DNA from: Gammaproteobacteria bacterium
Lineage (GTDB): Bacteria; Pseudomonadota; Gammaproteobacteria; GCA-001735895
Assembly (NCBI GenBank): GCA_030595795.1
Contig: JAUVCH010000012.1
Coordinates: 1 to 55,551, forward strand
Length of the DNA: 55,551 nucleotides
Reading direction: 5' to 3'
The notes under the pieces were generated by a model, which was given only the letters and a program-made list of their open reading frames with translations, searched no databases and was not told the origin of the DNA. How positions within the stretch are numbered: position 1 is the stretch's first letter; each line of letters begins with the position of its first letter. Of the stretch, positions 27,503 through 37,316 are shown piece after piece. Made by a program: the position numbers and the translations under genes.

Positions 27503-28891
27503 TCAAGTATCTGAGCTGGTGTCATTCGATGACAGCGTTATCATTTCCAGATCCGCTTGCTCGACGAAAGCCTCGGGCATTTCTTTTTTAACCGCGACGC
27601 CCAGCTTCTCGAATTCAGCAACCCGCTTGACCAGATTGCCCTTACCCGATGCGAGCTGGTCGCGTGCTTTTTTATAGGTGTTTTGCGCTTTATCGAGCTG
27701 ATCGCCCAGGCTATCCATGCTTTCCAGAAACAGGCGTAGCTGGTTGTAAACTCCGCCAGCACTGGCGGCCAGTTTGGCCGTATGCTTATTCTGATCCTCA
27801 AAACGCCATAACTGTCGCACGATGTTGAGACTGGTCAGCAATGTAGTCGGCGTGGTGATTAGAATACGTTTATCGATAGCGGTCTGGAATAATTGTTCAT
27901 CCGCTTTTATCGCCTCGACAAATGCCGACTCTATCGGTACAAACATAAACACCATTTCTGGCGATTTGATACCCGGTAAATCAAAGTAGTTTTTATCAGA
28001 TAATTCACTCATGCGTTGACTGAATGCTGCGACATGCTCCTTAATGGCCAACGTACGTTCGGCCTCATCTTCAGCATTGACGAAGCGGGTGTAGGCGTTC
28101 AAAGACACCTTGGCATCGATTATCAGGTGTTTTTCTTCGGGTAGATATACAACTACATCCGGTCGACGCCGACCATCATCGGTATTAAAGCTCACTTCGC
28201 GTTTATAATCCTTCCCAGCGATCAATCCCGAACGATCGAGTACGTTTTCCAGAATTAACTCACCCCAATTACCCTGAGTTTTCTTTTCACCCTTGAGCGC
28301 GGTGGCAAGATTGTTTGCCTCTTCGGTCATTTGCCGATTAAGTTCATGCAATTGCTTAAGCTCAGTTTTGAGTTCGGCACGCTGCGTGAGATCCTTGCTA
28401 TGAATTTCCTCGACACGAGATTTGAAATCATTGACCTGCTGTCGAAACGGCTTTAGAAATAGATCGAGTCCCTCACGGCTTTGTTGACCGAACTGGCTCT
28501 GACTGGATTTGAGAATATCATTTGCCAAATTCTCAAATTCAACTTTTAACCGCTTACGACTTTCTTCAAATTGCTGCAATTTTTGCTCGCTTAGCTCCCT
28601 ATCTTTTTCCAGCTCCATCGCCAGTGACTGATTGGCCTTTTCCGAGTGATGCAAGGCTTGCTGAAGCTCCTGACTCCGCTCATCTAACTCAGCCAGACTA
28701 GACCTTGCTTCCTCGTGTTGGATTCTCAACTGACTGAGTGCCTGTTCACTTAGAGCAAGATTTTTTACCAGATCATTATTGCTCTCGGAGCTTTTTTGCA
28801 GCTTCGAAGAAAAATGCCACGTCACCAACAGGACAACAGCAATCGCCAATGCGGCAACAATAATCAATATCTGTTCTTGAGTTAATTCCAT
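27503..28891 (-). CDS. rmuC: DNA recombination protein RmuC
   Basis: 462 residues from ATG 28891. The frame stays open to 29047 but that part would lie inside batD and is not RmuC-like. An N-terminal membrane helix (ILIIVAALAIAVVLLVTW) is followed by a long coiled coil (about residues 40-190) and the RmuC nuclease-like core with KTQGNWGELILENVLDRSGL, RRRPDVVVYLPEEKHLIIDA and FMFVPIESAFVEA. RmuC limits inversions at short inverted repeats. Confidence 0.94.
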   Translation of the reverse strand: MELTQEQILIIVAALAIAVVLLVTWHFSSKLQKSSESNNDLVKNLALSEQALSQLRIQHEEARSSLAELDERSQELQQALHHSEKANQSLAMELEKDRELSEQKLQQFEESRKRLKVEFENLANDILKSSQSQFGQQSREGLDLFLKPFRQQVNDFKSRVEEIHSKDLTQRAELKTELKQLHELNRQMTEEANNLATALKGEKKTQGNWGELILENVLDRSGLIAGKDYKREVSFNTDDGRRRPDVVVYLPEEKHLIIDAKVSLNAYTRFVNAEDEAERTLAIKEHVAAFSQRMSELSDKNYFDLPGIKSPEMVFMFVPIESAFVEAIKADEQLFQTAIDKRILITTPTTLLTSLNIVRQLWRFEDQNKHTAKLAASAGGVYNQLRLFLESMDSLGDQLDKAQNTYKKARDQLASGKGNLVKRVAEFEKLGVAVKKEMPEAFVEQADLEMITLSSNDTSSDT

Positions 28892-28944
28892 AGCTCGGAG
28901 TTTATCCGAGTTCCCTATGAATCGTGAAAGATATTTCTGGCGAT

Positions 28945-30609
28945 TTAGGGATTTAGTGCCGACAACCGATTTTCGGACAAGTCTTGTAAAGGATTCGACT
29001 CTGCGGAAATATTTTGGCAGGTTTGCCACAGCGCTTCGCCCTTCCACTCAGCGGATTTTTGGCTATACAGGCTCTGGTTCAAAGCATCGATATGCAAATT
29101 TAACGGTTCACCATAATAATCGGCCAGTTGATTGATATGATCAAACTTCGTATTTAAGGCTTTCGCCAAACCTAACAGGGCTTCACGGGCAGCATGCGCA
29201 TCGTTGACCTCGCAGGCCTGCTTCAATTGTTTTCTGGCAGCGCGCAGCCCGAATACTTCAGTCGACTGCGGCGGCGATATCTCGCTGCTTTGTTCACTTT
29301 TGAACCACCATATTAAACCAGTGCCCAACCAGCCACAGGCCAGGAACAGACTCAACCAGACCCAGAACCGATTTGTCTGTTGAGTCGGTTCGGAGACAGG
29401 TGCGACTGCATCGATTTGACTGGATTCTGAATTAACCTCTGCCATTGGTTGGTTATCCACGACATTGCCAGCGACATTTATCGTACGCGATGGAATGCGC
29501 GCGACTTCTAGTTGTTGCGTGGTTACGTTCCACCAGGGAATGGCAATTTCGGGCAATGTATAGCGACCGCCCGCAGTAGGTATCAACGCGATTTTTTGTT
29601 GTAACTCGCCGATAATGCCTGTCTCGCTACGCTGGTCGCTGAGCACGGGCTGATCAGGATATTGCCTGATTCCAGCGACATCGGACTGGCTAAAGGTGGG
29701 TAATTGCGCAGCAGTTAACCCTTCGGCAACCAAAGTGAGGGTCCGTGTTATCGGCTCACCCGCAACCAGTTTAGTAAGATCTCCCTGCCAGAAATCATGG
29801 AGCCGCAGCTCTGTGGCCGGCAACCAGTGCTGGTCACTAAATGCCGGATCGATGCCGGTTACTTCGAGTACCAACTCTGGCGATTGGACACGTTTAATCT
29901 CTCCTCGGGTCTGAAACGGGTCGAATATTGAACTGGATTGTGGCGCCAGGCGGACTTCACCAAGCACCGGTTCGAGCCTGAATTGACCACTTTGCTGAGG
30001 GAATAATGCCAGTTTTTTCTCCAATACCAGGTAAGCCTGATCACCTAGCCTGGTCTGATATCGCTTAACGTCTCCAAGTGGTTCGATCACCACGTCCTTA
30101 TCATCGATCATCAGGTCACCAAACTGATAGGCTGTTATATTGGTGTTACTCATCAAGCGCATACTGATAATAACCTGTCCCTGAACAGGAATAGTTTCGC
30201 TATCAGCGGTCAATTCCAGAATCAAATCACTATTGGAATTCCCATTCGGCTGACTGGCTGCTTTTACCGATACCGAAAAGGGCTCGGTTTTATCATCACC
30301 AAAACGAATAGCAGGTACAATAAAATCTCCCACCTGCTTCGGTATGACCTGTAGCGTCCACTTGATACTGCGTTGGTAATCGCCATCAATGATGCTAATA
30401 CTATTATTCTGGCTGGTATTTAAAATCACGAAATGTGTTTGCAACGGTGAAAAATCCGGGTCGTCATCCGGCGATTCATCGGCTTCAAATATTAATTGAA
30501 AGGACTCGTTAACATGCACCGGGTTGCGGTCGATAGAGACCCCAATTGCGGCAATACTGCTTTGCGCAAAGATGAATAAAAGAAATAGATAATAGGGATG
30601 TCGCCTCAT
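28945..30609 (-). CDS. batD: BatD (oxygen-tolerance family) protein
   Basis: 554 residues with a signal peptide, an N-terminal Ig-like region (VSIDRNPVHVNESFQLIFEA), extended beta-rich segments and one membrane helix near residues 425-445 (WVWLSLFLACGWLGTGLIWW) before a helical cytoplasmic tail. This is the standard BatD layout. It ends the moxR-bat operon. Bat proteins are linked to stress or aerotolerance and envelope functions, but the molecular role is not settled. Confidence 0.9.
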   Translation of the reverse strand: MRRHPYYLFLLFIFAQSSIAAIGVSIDRNPVHVNESFQLIFEADESPDDDPDFSPLQTHFVILNTSQNNSISIIDGDYQRSIKWTLQVIPKQVGDFIVPAIRFGDDKTEPFSVSVKAASQPNGNSNSDLILELTADSETIPVQGQVIISMRLMSNTNITAYQFGDLMIDDKDVVIEPLGDVKRYQTRLGDQAYLVLEKKLALFPQQSGQFRLEPVLGEVRLAPQSSSIFDPFQTRGEIKRVQSPELVLEVTGIDPAFSDQHWLPATELRLHDFWQGDLTKLVAGEPITRTLTLVAEGLTAAQLPTFSQSDVAGIRQYPDQPVLSDQRSETGIIGELQQKIALIPTAGGRYTLPEIAIPWWNVTTQQLEVARIPSRTINVAGNVVDNQPMAEVNSESSQIDAVAPVSEPTQQTNRFWVWLSLFLACGWLGTGLIWWFKSEQSSEISPPQSTEVFGLRAARKQLKQACEVNDAHAAREALLGLAKALNTKFDHINQLADYYGEPLNLHIDALNQSLYSQKSAEWKGEALWQTCQNISAESNPLQDLSENRLSALNP

Positions 30610-30618
30610 CGCTTTAAT

Positions 30619-32382
30619 TTACCACTGATTTTGCGCTTTGCTTTGGTCGCCGCGCTGCCTGTATTGATAGAGAAATTTCCGGCGTAATAAGCCACCCGGA
30701 TCATCCGGAATCTTACGCAGCCACTGCTCGGCAGCCTGTTCGGACATTTGTTGCTCCATATTCGCCAGTTCTTCCGTCAGAGCTGATTGTTGTTGCTCGG
30801 ATCCACTGTCTTCGTCTTGCTCGGCTGACTGCTGCTCGCCTTCTTTTTGTTCATCCGACTGCTGCGATTCAGATTGCTCCGATGATGATTGCTGTTCAGC
30901 CTGATTTTGCTGATCATCCCCTCGCCGGGATGACTCCTCAGATTCCTGTTGCTGGTCTGGATCCTGATTCTGCTGATCGGATTGCTCACCCTGCTGTTGC
31001 TGCTGCTTTTGCATCCGATCTTCGATAAGTTTTTTATTATAAGCAGCATCTTCATGACCCGGATTCATTTCCAGAGCTTTACTATATGCCTCGATGGCTT
31101 CTTTATATTTTTCGAGTTTAGCCAGAGTATTACCTCTATTGTAATGCGCTCTTTCGCTGTTCAGCCCCTCCCAGTCCTTCAAAGATTGCTCATAGTCGCC
31201 AGCGCGAAAGGCCGACGTGGCTTTCCATTCGGGCCGATTAAACAATCCGCTTGCGGCTTCATACTCCTTCTGCTCGAAAGCTTCGATGCCGCGTTGATCC
31301 TGGTTCTTCCACAGATCATCCCATCCCAGAGCATTTGCCTCGGGCGGCATAGGCAACAGTAACAACGGTAAAACCAACAGCACACCACGCCGGAACAGCA
31401 TCGCAACCAGCGGCAATAACATCAGTACCAGCCAGGGGCCGAGCTCCCGCCAGACGTCGGCCTGCAAGTCGCTTTCTACCGCATCGTTTTCGAAGCGACT
31501 ACTCATCGAATTCAACAGACTATTGATATCGGTAGCATCTGCGCTGATTAGCTGGAGTCCGCCGCCTCCAGCCTCGGCAATTTTACGCAGGCTCTCCTGC
31601 CTTAAACGCGCGACAACGATAGCACCCTGCTGATCTTTAAGAAAACCACTATTGGCCACCGGAATCGGCCCGCCCTGTTCGGTACCAACACCCAGAACCG
31701 AAACTCGATATTGCGAGTTTTCCTGCATTAATACCTGCATGGCTGCTAATTCTCGGTCATCAAATCCATCACTCAGCAGCAAAATGTCACCTCTTGTTAT
31801 GCCAGCATTGTCAAATAACGCAAACGACTGGGTTAAAGCGTTAGCCGCATTGCTACCCTGCGAAGGCATGAGCCCGGTACTTAACGCTGGCAGCAAGGCA
31901 TTGATGGTCGCCGCATCTTCGGTAAGCGGGGTGACGACGAAGGCATCGGCGGCATAGGCGACCAATGCGGTTTGCCCCTCGTCGCGTAAATTTAAAATGT
32001 CTGCTATTTTGAGGCGCGCTCGCGTCAATCGACTGGGCCTGATATCGCCAGCATCCATCGAACGTGATAAATCCAGCGCGATGACTAACGCCGATTGCTG
32101 TCTAAAGATCGGCTGCGGCAGTTTATCCCAGACCGGTCCGGCGAGCGCTAGAATCGCGAGGCTAGCGGCTATGCCCAGAATCGACCATAAGCCACTGCTG
32201 CGACCCTTTCGATGATCACCTAACAGATGCGGTAACAGCTTCGCATCAACCACGCTTTGCCAGCTCCGACTGAGACGTCGGTGGTTAAAACCATGCCATA
32301 ACAGCGCCAGCAAAGGTAGCAATGCAAGCAGCCAAATCGGGCGTAAAAAATGGAATTGCTCGATCAAAGCTGCCATCTCCAT
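30619..32382 (-). CDS. BatB/BatC fusion: VWA domain plus TPR protein
   Basis: 587 residues. N-terminal helices flank a von Willebrand A domain with a MIDAS start DLSRSMDAGD and ILLLSDGFDD; after the membrane helices (about 310-340) comes a TPR region (AHYNRGNTLAKLEKYKEAIE) and a Gln/Glu/Ser/Asp-rich tail of about 100 residues. BatB and BatC are separate in some bacteria and fused here. The start overlaps batA by 19 bp. The low-complexity acidic tail is probably disordered. Confidence 0.92.
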   Translation of the reverse strand: MEMAALIEQFHFLRPIWLLALLPLLALLWHGFNHRRLSRSWQSVVDAKLLPHLLGDHRKGRSSGLWSILGIAASLAILALAGPVWDKLPQPIFRQQSALVIALDLSRSMDAGDIRPSRLTRARLKIADILNLRDEGQTALVAYAADAFVVTPLTEDAATINALLPALSTGLMPSQGSNAANALTQSFALFDNAGITRGDILLLSDGFDDRELAAMQVLMQENSQYRVSVLGVGTEQGGPIPVANSGFLKDQQGAIVVARLRQESLRKIAEAGGGGLQLISADATDINSLLNSMSSRFENDAVESDLQADVWRELGPWLVLMLLPLVAMLFRRGVLLVLPLLLLPMPPEANALGWDDLWKNQDQRGIEAFEQKEYEAASGLFNRPEWKATSAFRAGDYEQSLKDWEGLNSERAHYNRGNTLAKLEKYKEAIEAYSKALEMNPGHEDAAYNKKLIEDRMQKQQQQQGEQSDQQNQDPDQQQESEESSRRGDDQQNQAEQQSSSEQSESQQSDEQKEGEQQSAEQDEDSGSEQQQSALTEELANMEQQMSEQAAEQWLRKIPDDPGGLLRRKFLYQYRQRGDQSKAQNQW

Positions 32383-33353
32383 TGACTGGTGGCATAGCCA
32401 AGCAAAGAAAAAACCAGTGCAAATGCCAGCGGCCAGTAAAACAATGCATTAACTGGACGCAGGCTTTGCTGGTCACGGCCCAGCGGCTCCAATTGATCGA
32501 GCAGTTGGTATATCTGTTCCAGTTCTTCGGTGTCGCGGGCGCGAAAATATCTCCCACCAGTGGTATCTGCAATCGCGCGTAACGTCTTCTCATCGAGTTG
32601 TGAGGAAGGGTTGATTTTGCGCACACCAAACCAGGTTGTCTGAATCTGCTCGTCGGCACCAATACCGATGGTGTATATCTTCAATTTCCTCTGGGCCGCC
32701 AGCTGCGCCGCTTTCAATGGTGTCACTTCGCCTGCGGTATTGGCCCCGTCGGTTATCAGAATCAAAACCCTTGAGGTATCGGGACTTGAATCTAGCCGTT
32801 TCAGTGACAGGCCTATTGCATCGCCAATCGCGGTACGCTCCCCGGCCAGGCCGATTGCTGACTCCTGTAGCAACTGGTTTATGGTCTTGATATCGAAGGT
32901 CAAAGGCGTTTGCAGGTAGGCCTGACTGCCAAACAGAATCAGTCCCAACCTATCACCCTGGCGCTTTTCGATAAACTGGCTGGCGACGAATTTGGTGGCG
33001 GTTAGTCGATTCACTTCTCGACCCTTAATTTTAAAATCACCGATACGCATGCTGTCCGACAAATCCACCGCCAGCATCAGGTCACGGCCGCTGATATTAA
33101 TACTAATCAATTCACCCAGCCATTGCGGCCTGCTGCCGGCGATTACCAGCAAACACCAGATTAACGCGCAGAGTAGTTTGAACCAGAAGTTTCGATACGA
33201 ACTCAGACTGACTTCCTGCGAGAATCTAAAATCGTCGATAAAGGGCACTCGTAATGCAGACTCTCGTTGCTCGCTTTGCGCCGGGAAAAAATAATACACC
33301 AGCAGTGGTATCGGTAAAGCAAGTAAAACCCAGGGCCAGTCGAGCTCAAACAT
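32364..33353 (-). CDS. batA: BatA: membrane-anchored VWA protein
   Basis: 329 residues from ATG 33353 (MFELDWPWVLLALPIPLLVY); the frame opens earlier at 33419 but that part overlaps the DUF4381 gene. Two N-terminal membrane helices, a VWA domain with MIDAS DLSDSMRIGD and LILITDGANTAG, and a C-terminal helix (FYWPLAFALVFSLLGYAT). It overlaps the DUF4381 gene by 8 bp. VWA domains bind divalent metals and partner proteins; in this operon it is thought to work with MoxR. Confidence 0.92.
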   Translation of the reverse strand: MFELDWPWVLLALPIPLLVYYFFPAQSEQRESALRVPFIDDFRFSQEVSLSSYRNFWFKLLCALIWCLLVIAGSRPQWLGELISINISGRDLMLAVDLSDSMRIGDFKIKGREVNRLTATKFVASQFIEKRQGDRLGLILFGSQAYLQTPLTFDIKTINQLLQESAIGLAGERTAIGDAIGLSLKRLDSSPDTSRVLILITDGANTAGEVTPLKAAQLAAQRKLKIYTIGIGADEQIQTTWFGVRKINPSSQLDEKTLRAIADTTGGRYFRARDTEELEQIYQLLDQLEPLGRDQQSLRPVNALFYWPLAFALVFSLLGYATSQWRWQL

Positions 33354-33822
33354 GCTTCGAACGCCTCGGCAGCGCGTTAATCCAGCGTTCGCAGTTTTGT
33401 ATAAGGCTCTGGATATCAAAATCTGGATCGCGCTGATACTGACCCTGCGCCAATAGTGCCTCTTCTTCGTCGCTAAAACAGGATTCAGGGACTAGTTCAT
33501 TCAAATGCTCAATCCAGTTTTTACCGGATAAAGCAGCCGTGTCGAGGCGTCCCCGATAACTCATCAAAATACGCTTTAGCAGCGTGGAAAGCTCGCCTAC
33601 GAGCCTCCTTTTATCTTCTTTTTGATCAAAAGTTTTTGTTATTTTTTCAAATTCGGCAATTGATAACTTTTTCAGCGACTTATGTTTCATCCATCGCCAG
33701 AAATAAGGTAATCCGACAGCCAGTGCAATCAGCAATATTAGCAAAACCCACCAACCCACCGCCGGCGGCCACCACAGCGACATGTCTGGCAAATGGATAT
33801 CTTTGAGCGGCGTCTCGTTCAT
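33346..33822 (-). CDS. DUF4381 membrane protein of the Bat operon
   Basis: 158 residues. Begins LKDIHLPDMSLWWPPAVGWW, the hallmark of DUF4381, with one helix (WVLLILLIALAVGLPYFWRW) and a cytoplasmic helical domain. It overlaps DUF58 by an ATGA and batA by 8 bp, so it is translated as part of the operon. Role unknown beyond its constant company with MoxR/DUF58/Bat genes. Confidence 0.88.
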   Translation of the reverse strand: MNETPLKDIHLPDMSLWWPPAVGWWVLLILLIALAVGLPYFWRWMKHKSLKKLSIAEFEKITKTFDQKEDKRRLVGELSTLLKRILMSYRGRLDTAALSGKNWIEHLNELVPESCFSDEEEALLAQGQYQRDPDFDIQSLIQNCERWINALPRRSKHV

Positions 33823-34772
33823 CGTCGGTTTCGGATGCGTCGCAAACCGAGCGCCGTCTTTAAGGATTCGAGCATGTCGTCAGCAGTAGAAATATCGATT
33901 AGAAATAGCTGTAATTGATTACACAGCTGCTCAATCGACTGATAGTGATTGCTAAAACGCTGATGATATTGCTGTCGACTGGCGCGGTCGGCACTATCAA
34001 TAGCCAGTTCACTGACGCCATCGGTTAGTCGATATTGTCCGGCTGGGGGCAATTCCCTTTCCAGCGGATCGTGGGTAAACAGGAGTACCACATCGTTATG
34101 GCGAGCAAGTTGCGCGAGATGGATACGACAGGACTCGTTCAAGAATCGAAAGTCGCTAATCAAAACAATTAGACTACCGGGTCGGGCGACCTGACGTAAG
34201 CGATTCAACGCCTGCAATCCGGAATCAGGATTTTCGTCGGGTGGTTGCGGCGCTTCGTCCGACCAGGCGCTATGCGCGACCAGTTGCTGGATAAAATGCA
34301 GTGCAGCCGCCTTGCCCCCCTTCGGCCGTGATTCGATATGCTCATGCTCGGAGAAAATCAAACCGCCCAGACGATCACCGTGCTGCACGCTACTCCAGGC
34401 TAATAATGCGGCCAGTTTAGAAGCCAGCACCGATTTATAATAATTACGCGTACCGAAAAACATCGACTGTTGCAAATCGACCCAGAGTAAGACCGGACGC
34501 TCGCGTTCTTCGCGATATACTTTAGTATGCGTCTTGCCACTGCGCGCGGTGACTCGCCAGTCGATGGCGCGTATATCGTCACCCGGTTGATAAAGACGCG
34601 ACTCGTGAAACTCCATGCCACGACCGCGAAAAGCCGATAGATACCCACCAGCCTTATGCGCCTTAACCGAGTTCGATATCAGCGGAATACTGCTGGCCTC
34701 ACGATTTAACCCGATCAGACTAGATTGTCTGACTCGAACAATATCGTCGCCTGTTTCCAGTATTTCTTCCAT
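33819..34772 (-). CDS. DUF58 domain protein
   Basis: 317 residues. The DUF58 signature is plain: RGRGMEFHESRLYQPGDDIR followed by AIDWRVTARSGKTHTKVYREER, then a VWA-like half (VLLWVDLQQSMFFG, LIVLISDFRFL). It works with the MoxR ATPase in every family operon. It lies 21 bp downstream of moxR and overlaps DUF4381 by 4 bp. No membrane helix is seen. Confidence 0.92.
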   Translation of the reverse strand: MEEILETGDDIVRVRQSSLIGLNREASSIPLISNSVKAHKAGGYLSAFRGRGMEFHESRLYQPGDDIRAIDWRVTARSGKTHTKVYREERERPVLLWVDLQQSMFFGTRNYYKSVLASKLAALLAWSSVQHGDRLGGLIFSEHEHIESRPKGGKAAALHFIQQLVAHSAWSDEAPQPPDENPDSGLQALNRLRQVARPGSLIVLISDFRFLNESCRIHLAQLARHNDVVLLFTHDPLERELPPAGQYRLTDGVSELAIDSADRASRQQYHQRFSNHYQSIEQLCNQLQLFLIDISTADDMLESLKTALGLRRIRNRR

Positions 34773-34793
34773 TAGTAGTTAGGTTTCAGATGT

Positions 34794-35759
34794 TCAGGGT
34801 ACGGCAACGCGTGCAATTAATTCCTCGATACATCGATCCGGCGTAATACCGTCTGCCTCTGCCTCATAGCTTAGAATAATGCGATGTCGCAGCACGTCGG
34901 GAGCAATAATCTGGATATCTTCGGGCGTCACAAAATCGCGACCATCCAGCCAGGCGTAGGCGCGTGCGCAACGGTCAAGTGCCATACTCGCCCGCGGACT
35001 TGCGCCGTACTGAATCCAGCCAGCCAGATCATCGCCATACCTGGCGGCGTCGCGCGTGGCCATCACCAGTTCAACCAGGTAGGTTTCGAGGTTATCAGCC
35101 AGAAAGGTATCGAGTACCGCCTCGCGGGCCTCTACCAGTGTTTGTCGGCTTAAGCCGCCAGTTTCAGGCTCTTGGCCCTGCTGGCTGTTACGAGCTTCTT
35201 CGCGGGTTAAATGCAAAATCGCGCGCTCTTCTTCGGCATTCGGGTAATCGACTCGTACATGCATCAGGAATCGATCGAGCTGGGCTTCCGGCAGCGGATA
35301 GGTTCCCTCCTGTTCGATCGGGTTTTGCGTCGCCATCACCAGGAAAACTTCGGGCAGAGGATAAGTTACCGAGCCTACCGTAATCTGGCGTTCGGCCATC
35401 GCTTCGAGCAAAGCCGACTGCACCTTGGCAGGCGCTCGATTAATTTCATCCGCCAACACCAGGTTATGGAATAGAGGGCCTTGCTGGAAAGTAAAACTGC
35501 CATCCTGAGGGCGATAGATTTCTGTACCGGTGAGGTCTGCAGGTAACAGATCGGGGGTAAACTGAATTCGATGAAAGTCACCTTCGATACCCTCACCGAT
35601 GACTTTAATGGCCCGCGTCTTAGCGAGACCGGGCGCACCCTCGACGAGCAAATGACCATCGGCCAGAATCGCGATCAGCAAGCGATTGATGAGCGCCTGC
35701 TGACCGATTATTTTCTCACTGACAAACTGTTTTAACTGAAGAATTTCCTGCTGCGACAA
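34794..35759 (-). CDS. MoxR-family AAA+ ATPase
   Basis: 321 residues: Walker A GAPGLAKT, Walker B NLVLADEINRAPAKVQSALLEAM, sensor 1 MATQNPIEQEGTYPLPEAQLDRF, and a C-terminal lid with ASPRASMALDRCARAYAWLDGR. First gene of the moxR-DUF58-DUF4381-batA-batB/C-batD operon, all minus strand with tiny gaps or overlaps. MoxR ATPases act as chaperone-like partners of VWA proteins in maturation of enzyme complexes or stress response. Confidence 0.94.
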   Translation of the reverse strand: MSQQEILQLKQFVSEKIIGQQALINRLLIAILADGHLLVEGAPGLAKTRAIKVIGEGIEGDFHRIQFTPDLLPADLTGTEIYRPQDGSFTFQQGPLFHNLVLADEINRAPAKVQSALLEAMAERQITVGSVTYPLPEVFLVMATQNPIEQEGTYPLPEAQLDRFLMHVRVDYPNAEEERAILHLTREEARNSQQGQEPETGGLSRQTLVEAREAVLDTFLADNLETYLVELVMATRDAARYGDDLAGWIQYGASPRASMALDRCARAYAWLDGRDFVTPEDIQIIAPDVLRHRIILSYEAEADGITPDRCIEELIARVAVP

Positions 35760-35775
35760 AGATAACCTCGTTTAA

Positions 35776-36438
35776 TTAATTATTGCTGTTTGGTGGCATA
35801 TGACCGGTTTTCACCCAGATAACGGTTTCGTCCTGCACATACGGAAAATGCTCGCTGTTATGCGGACTGCGTATCCAGGTACCGGCAGGATAAATACCCC
35901 ATTCGTCCATGAAAGTTCCCGAAATCACAAAAATTTCTTCACCACCGAAATGTCGATGGGGTTGAAACCTGGCGTTCTTTGGCCATTTTACCAAAGCGAC
36001 ACTTTCGTGCACATGCTCGTGTAACGGCATTACCTGTAATTTCCCATGACCGGGTAGCCACTCATTGCCGTTGGTATCGATCCGTAAGGCTTGCGTATCC
36101 CCGGCATCAAACTGCTCGAGTTTAACAAAAATAACGCAACCTTCGCGGCTAAATGGCTTGTGACTCGACCCCGGTGGGTGGCGTAAATAAGACCCCGCAG
36201 GATAATCACCGTGCTCGTCAGAAAAAATACCTTCCAGCACCAGTATTTCCTCACCCATAGGATGGCTATGCGGTGAAAAATACGAATCAGGCTCGAAACG
36301 CACCACACTGGTAGTATGACCATGCTCGGCCGCCTCACGCGCCAATGGCTTACGCCACACACCAGCCATCGGACTGGCTAGCCATTCCTGCTGATTGGTG
36401 TCAACAACCACGGTCTCGTTAAAATTCATGTTTAACAT
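35776..36438 (-). CDS. ChrR-like double-cupin protein
   Basis: 220 residues made of two tandem cupins with the same pattern: SPHSHPMGEEILVLEGIFSD with PAGSYLRHPPGSSHKPF, then QPHRHFGGEEIFVISGTFMD with PAGTWIRSPHNSEHFPY. Each has the HxH...E and later His ligands of a metal-binding cupin. It resembles the C-terminal cupin of ChrR anti-sigma factors but has no zinc anti-sigma domain and no sigma factor next to it. Possibly a sensor of, or enzyme on, small oxidised molecules. It lies 16 bp upstream of moxR, so it may lead that operon. Confidence 0.8.
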   Translation of the reverse strand: MLNMNFNETVVVDTNQQEWLASPMAGVWRKPLAREAAEHGHTTSVVRFEPDSYFSPHSHPMGEEILVLEGIFSDEHGDYPAGSYLRHPPGSSHKPFSREGCVIFVKLEQFDAGDTQALRIDTNGNEWLPGHGKLQVMPLHEHVHESVALVKWPKNARFQPHRHFGGEEIFVISGTFMDEWGIYPAGTWIRSPHNSEHFPYVQDETVIWVKTGHMPPNSNN

Positions 36439-36555
36439 AATGCTTACTCAGGTGAGTTCTTAGGCAGGAATTCTGGTAGTAAAACCATAAAAACCTGCTG
36501 ATCGACTAATTTATGAATTTTGAGCTGTATTTCAACCCACAAAATTCACTTACCT

Positions 36556-37008
36556 CTATTTTATTTTGGGTCTTCTTAGCAACTTATCCAGTTGATCAGC
36601 GAAAGCCTTGCGATCACTCTGATTCAAGGCGGATGGACCGCCCGAGTCAATACCACTAGCGCGTAAGGATTCCATGAAATCTCGCATCGTCAGTCGGGCG
36701 CGGATATTGTCAGCCGTATAGGGTTCACCTCGAGGACTCAGGACTAGCGCGCCTTTTTCGATGGCATCTGACGCCAGCGGTATATCACTGGTAATCACCA
36801 GATCACCGGCATCTAACCTGCGCACAATTTCATTGTCGGCGGCATCGAAGCCTGACGCCACTTGAATCGATTTAATCCATTTCGACGGCGGAACCGAAAA
36901 AGCCTGATTAGCCACAAACGTAGTCATCACATTAGTGCGATTCGCAGCCTTGTAGAGTACATCGCGAATCACTACCGGACAGGCGTCGGCGTCAACCCAG
37001 ATTTTCAT
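36556..37008 (-). CDS. yaiI: YaiI/YqxD (UPF0178, DUF188) family protein
   Basis: 150 residues. Conserved blocks are [41 protein letters not shown] and [18 protein letters not shown]. The family has a PIN-like fold with conserved Asp residues, suggesting nuclease activity, but the function is unproven. A 59-codon open frame (37011-37190, minus strand) ends two bases before its start. Confidence 0.92.
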   Translation of the reverse strand: MKIWVDADACPVVIRDVLYKAANRTNVMTTFVANQAFSVPPSKWIKSIQVASGFDAADNEIVRRLDAGDLVITSDIPLASDAIEKGALVLSPRGEPYTADNIRARLTMRDFMESLRASGIDSGGPSALNQSDRKAFADQLDKLLRRPKIK

Positions 37009-37316
37009 ATCTATAGATCCAGCTTACCTTGTAAGTAGCCACTGGAAATTTCACAGAATTCACCTTCTGGAATTTGTTGTTTTGCATAGATATTGGCTCT
37101 GGACAAATCCGAAGAAGTATCCATCTTGTAGATGACTCCTCTTTTTAATAATATTGTCGCGGTAGAACTTGGGAGTACTACTATTAGCATAACGAAACCA
37201 TAGCATAATTGAGTTACGTGCCCTTCAAATTCCCAGGTGGTGACCGTAGGGCGCGGGCGCTAAGGGCTTCGCCCTTTATCCACCGCTGTTACTCGGATTT
37301 AGATTTTAGTGTCGAG
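37009..37316. other. Gap between yaiI and the peptidase gene: possible small ORF and REP-like hairpin
   Basis: On the minus strand ATG 37190 opens a 59-codon frame ending with TAG at 37011, two bases before yaiI. It has a hydrophobic start (MLIVVLPSSTATILL) but no Shine-Dalgarno and no recognised family, so it is only a possibility. Around 37230-37291 the sequence has CCGTAGGG, a hairpin AAGGGC-TTC-GCCCTT and TATCCACCGC, a layout like dispersed REP-type palindromes of gammaproteobacteria or a weak terminator. It may mark the left edge of the accessory island. Confidence 0.3.

Noticed and set aside
28892..29047. N-terminal extension of RmuC
   Set aside because: It lies inside batD on the same strand; the membrane helix starts right after ATG 28891.
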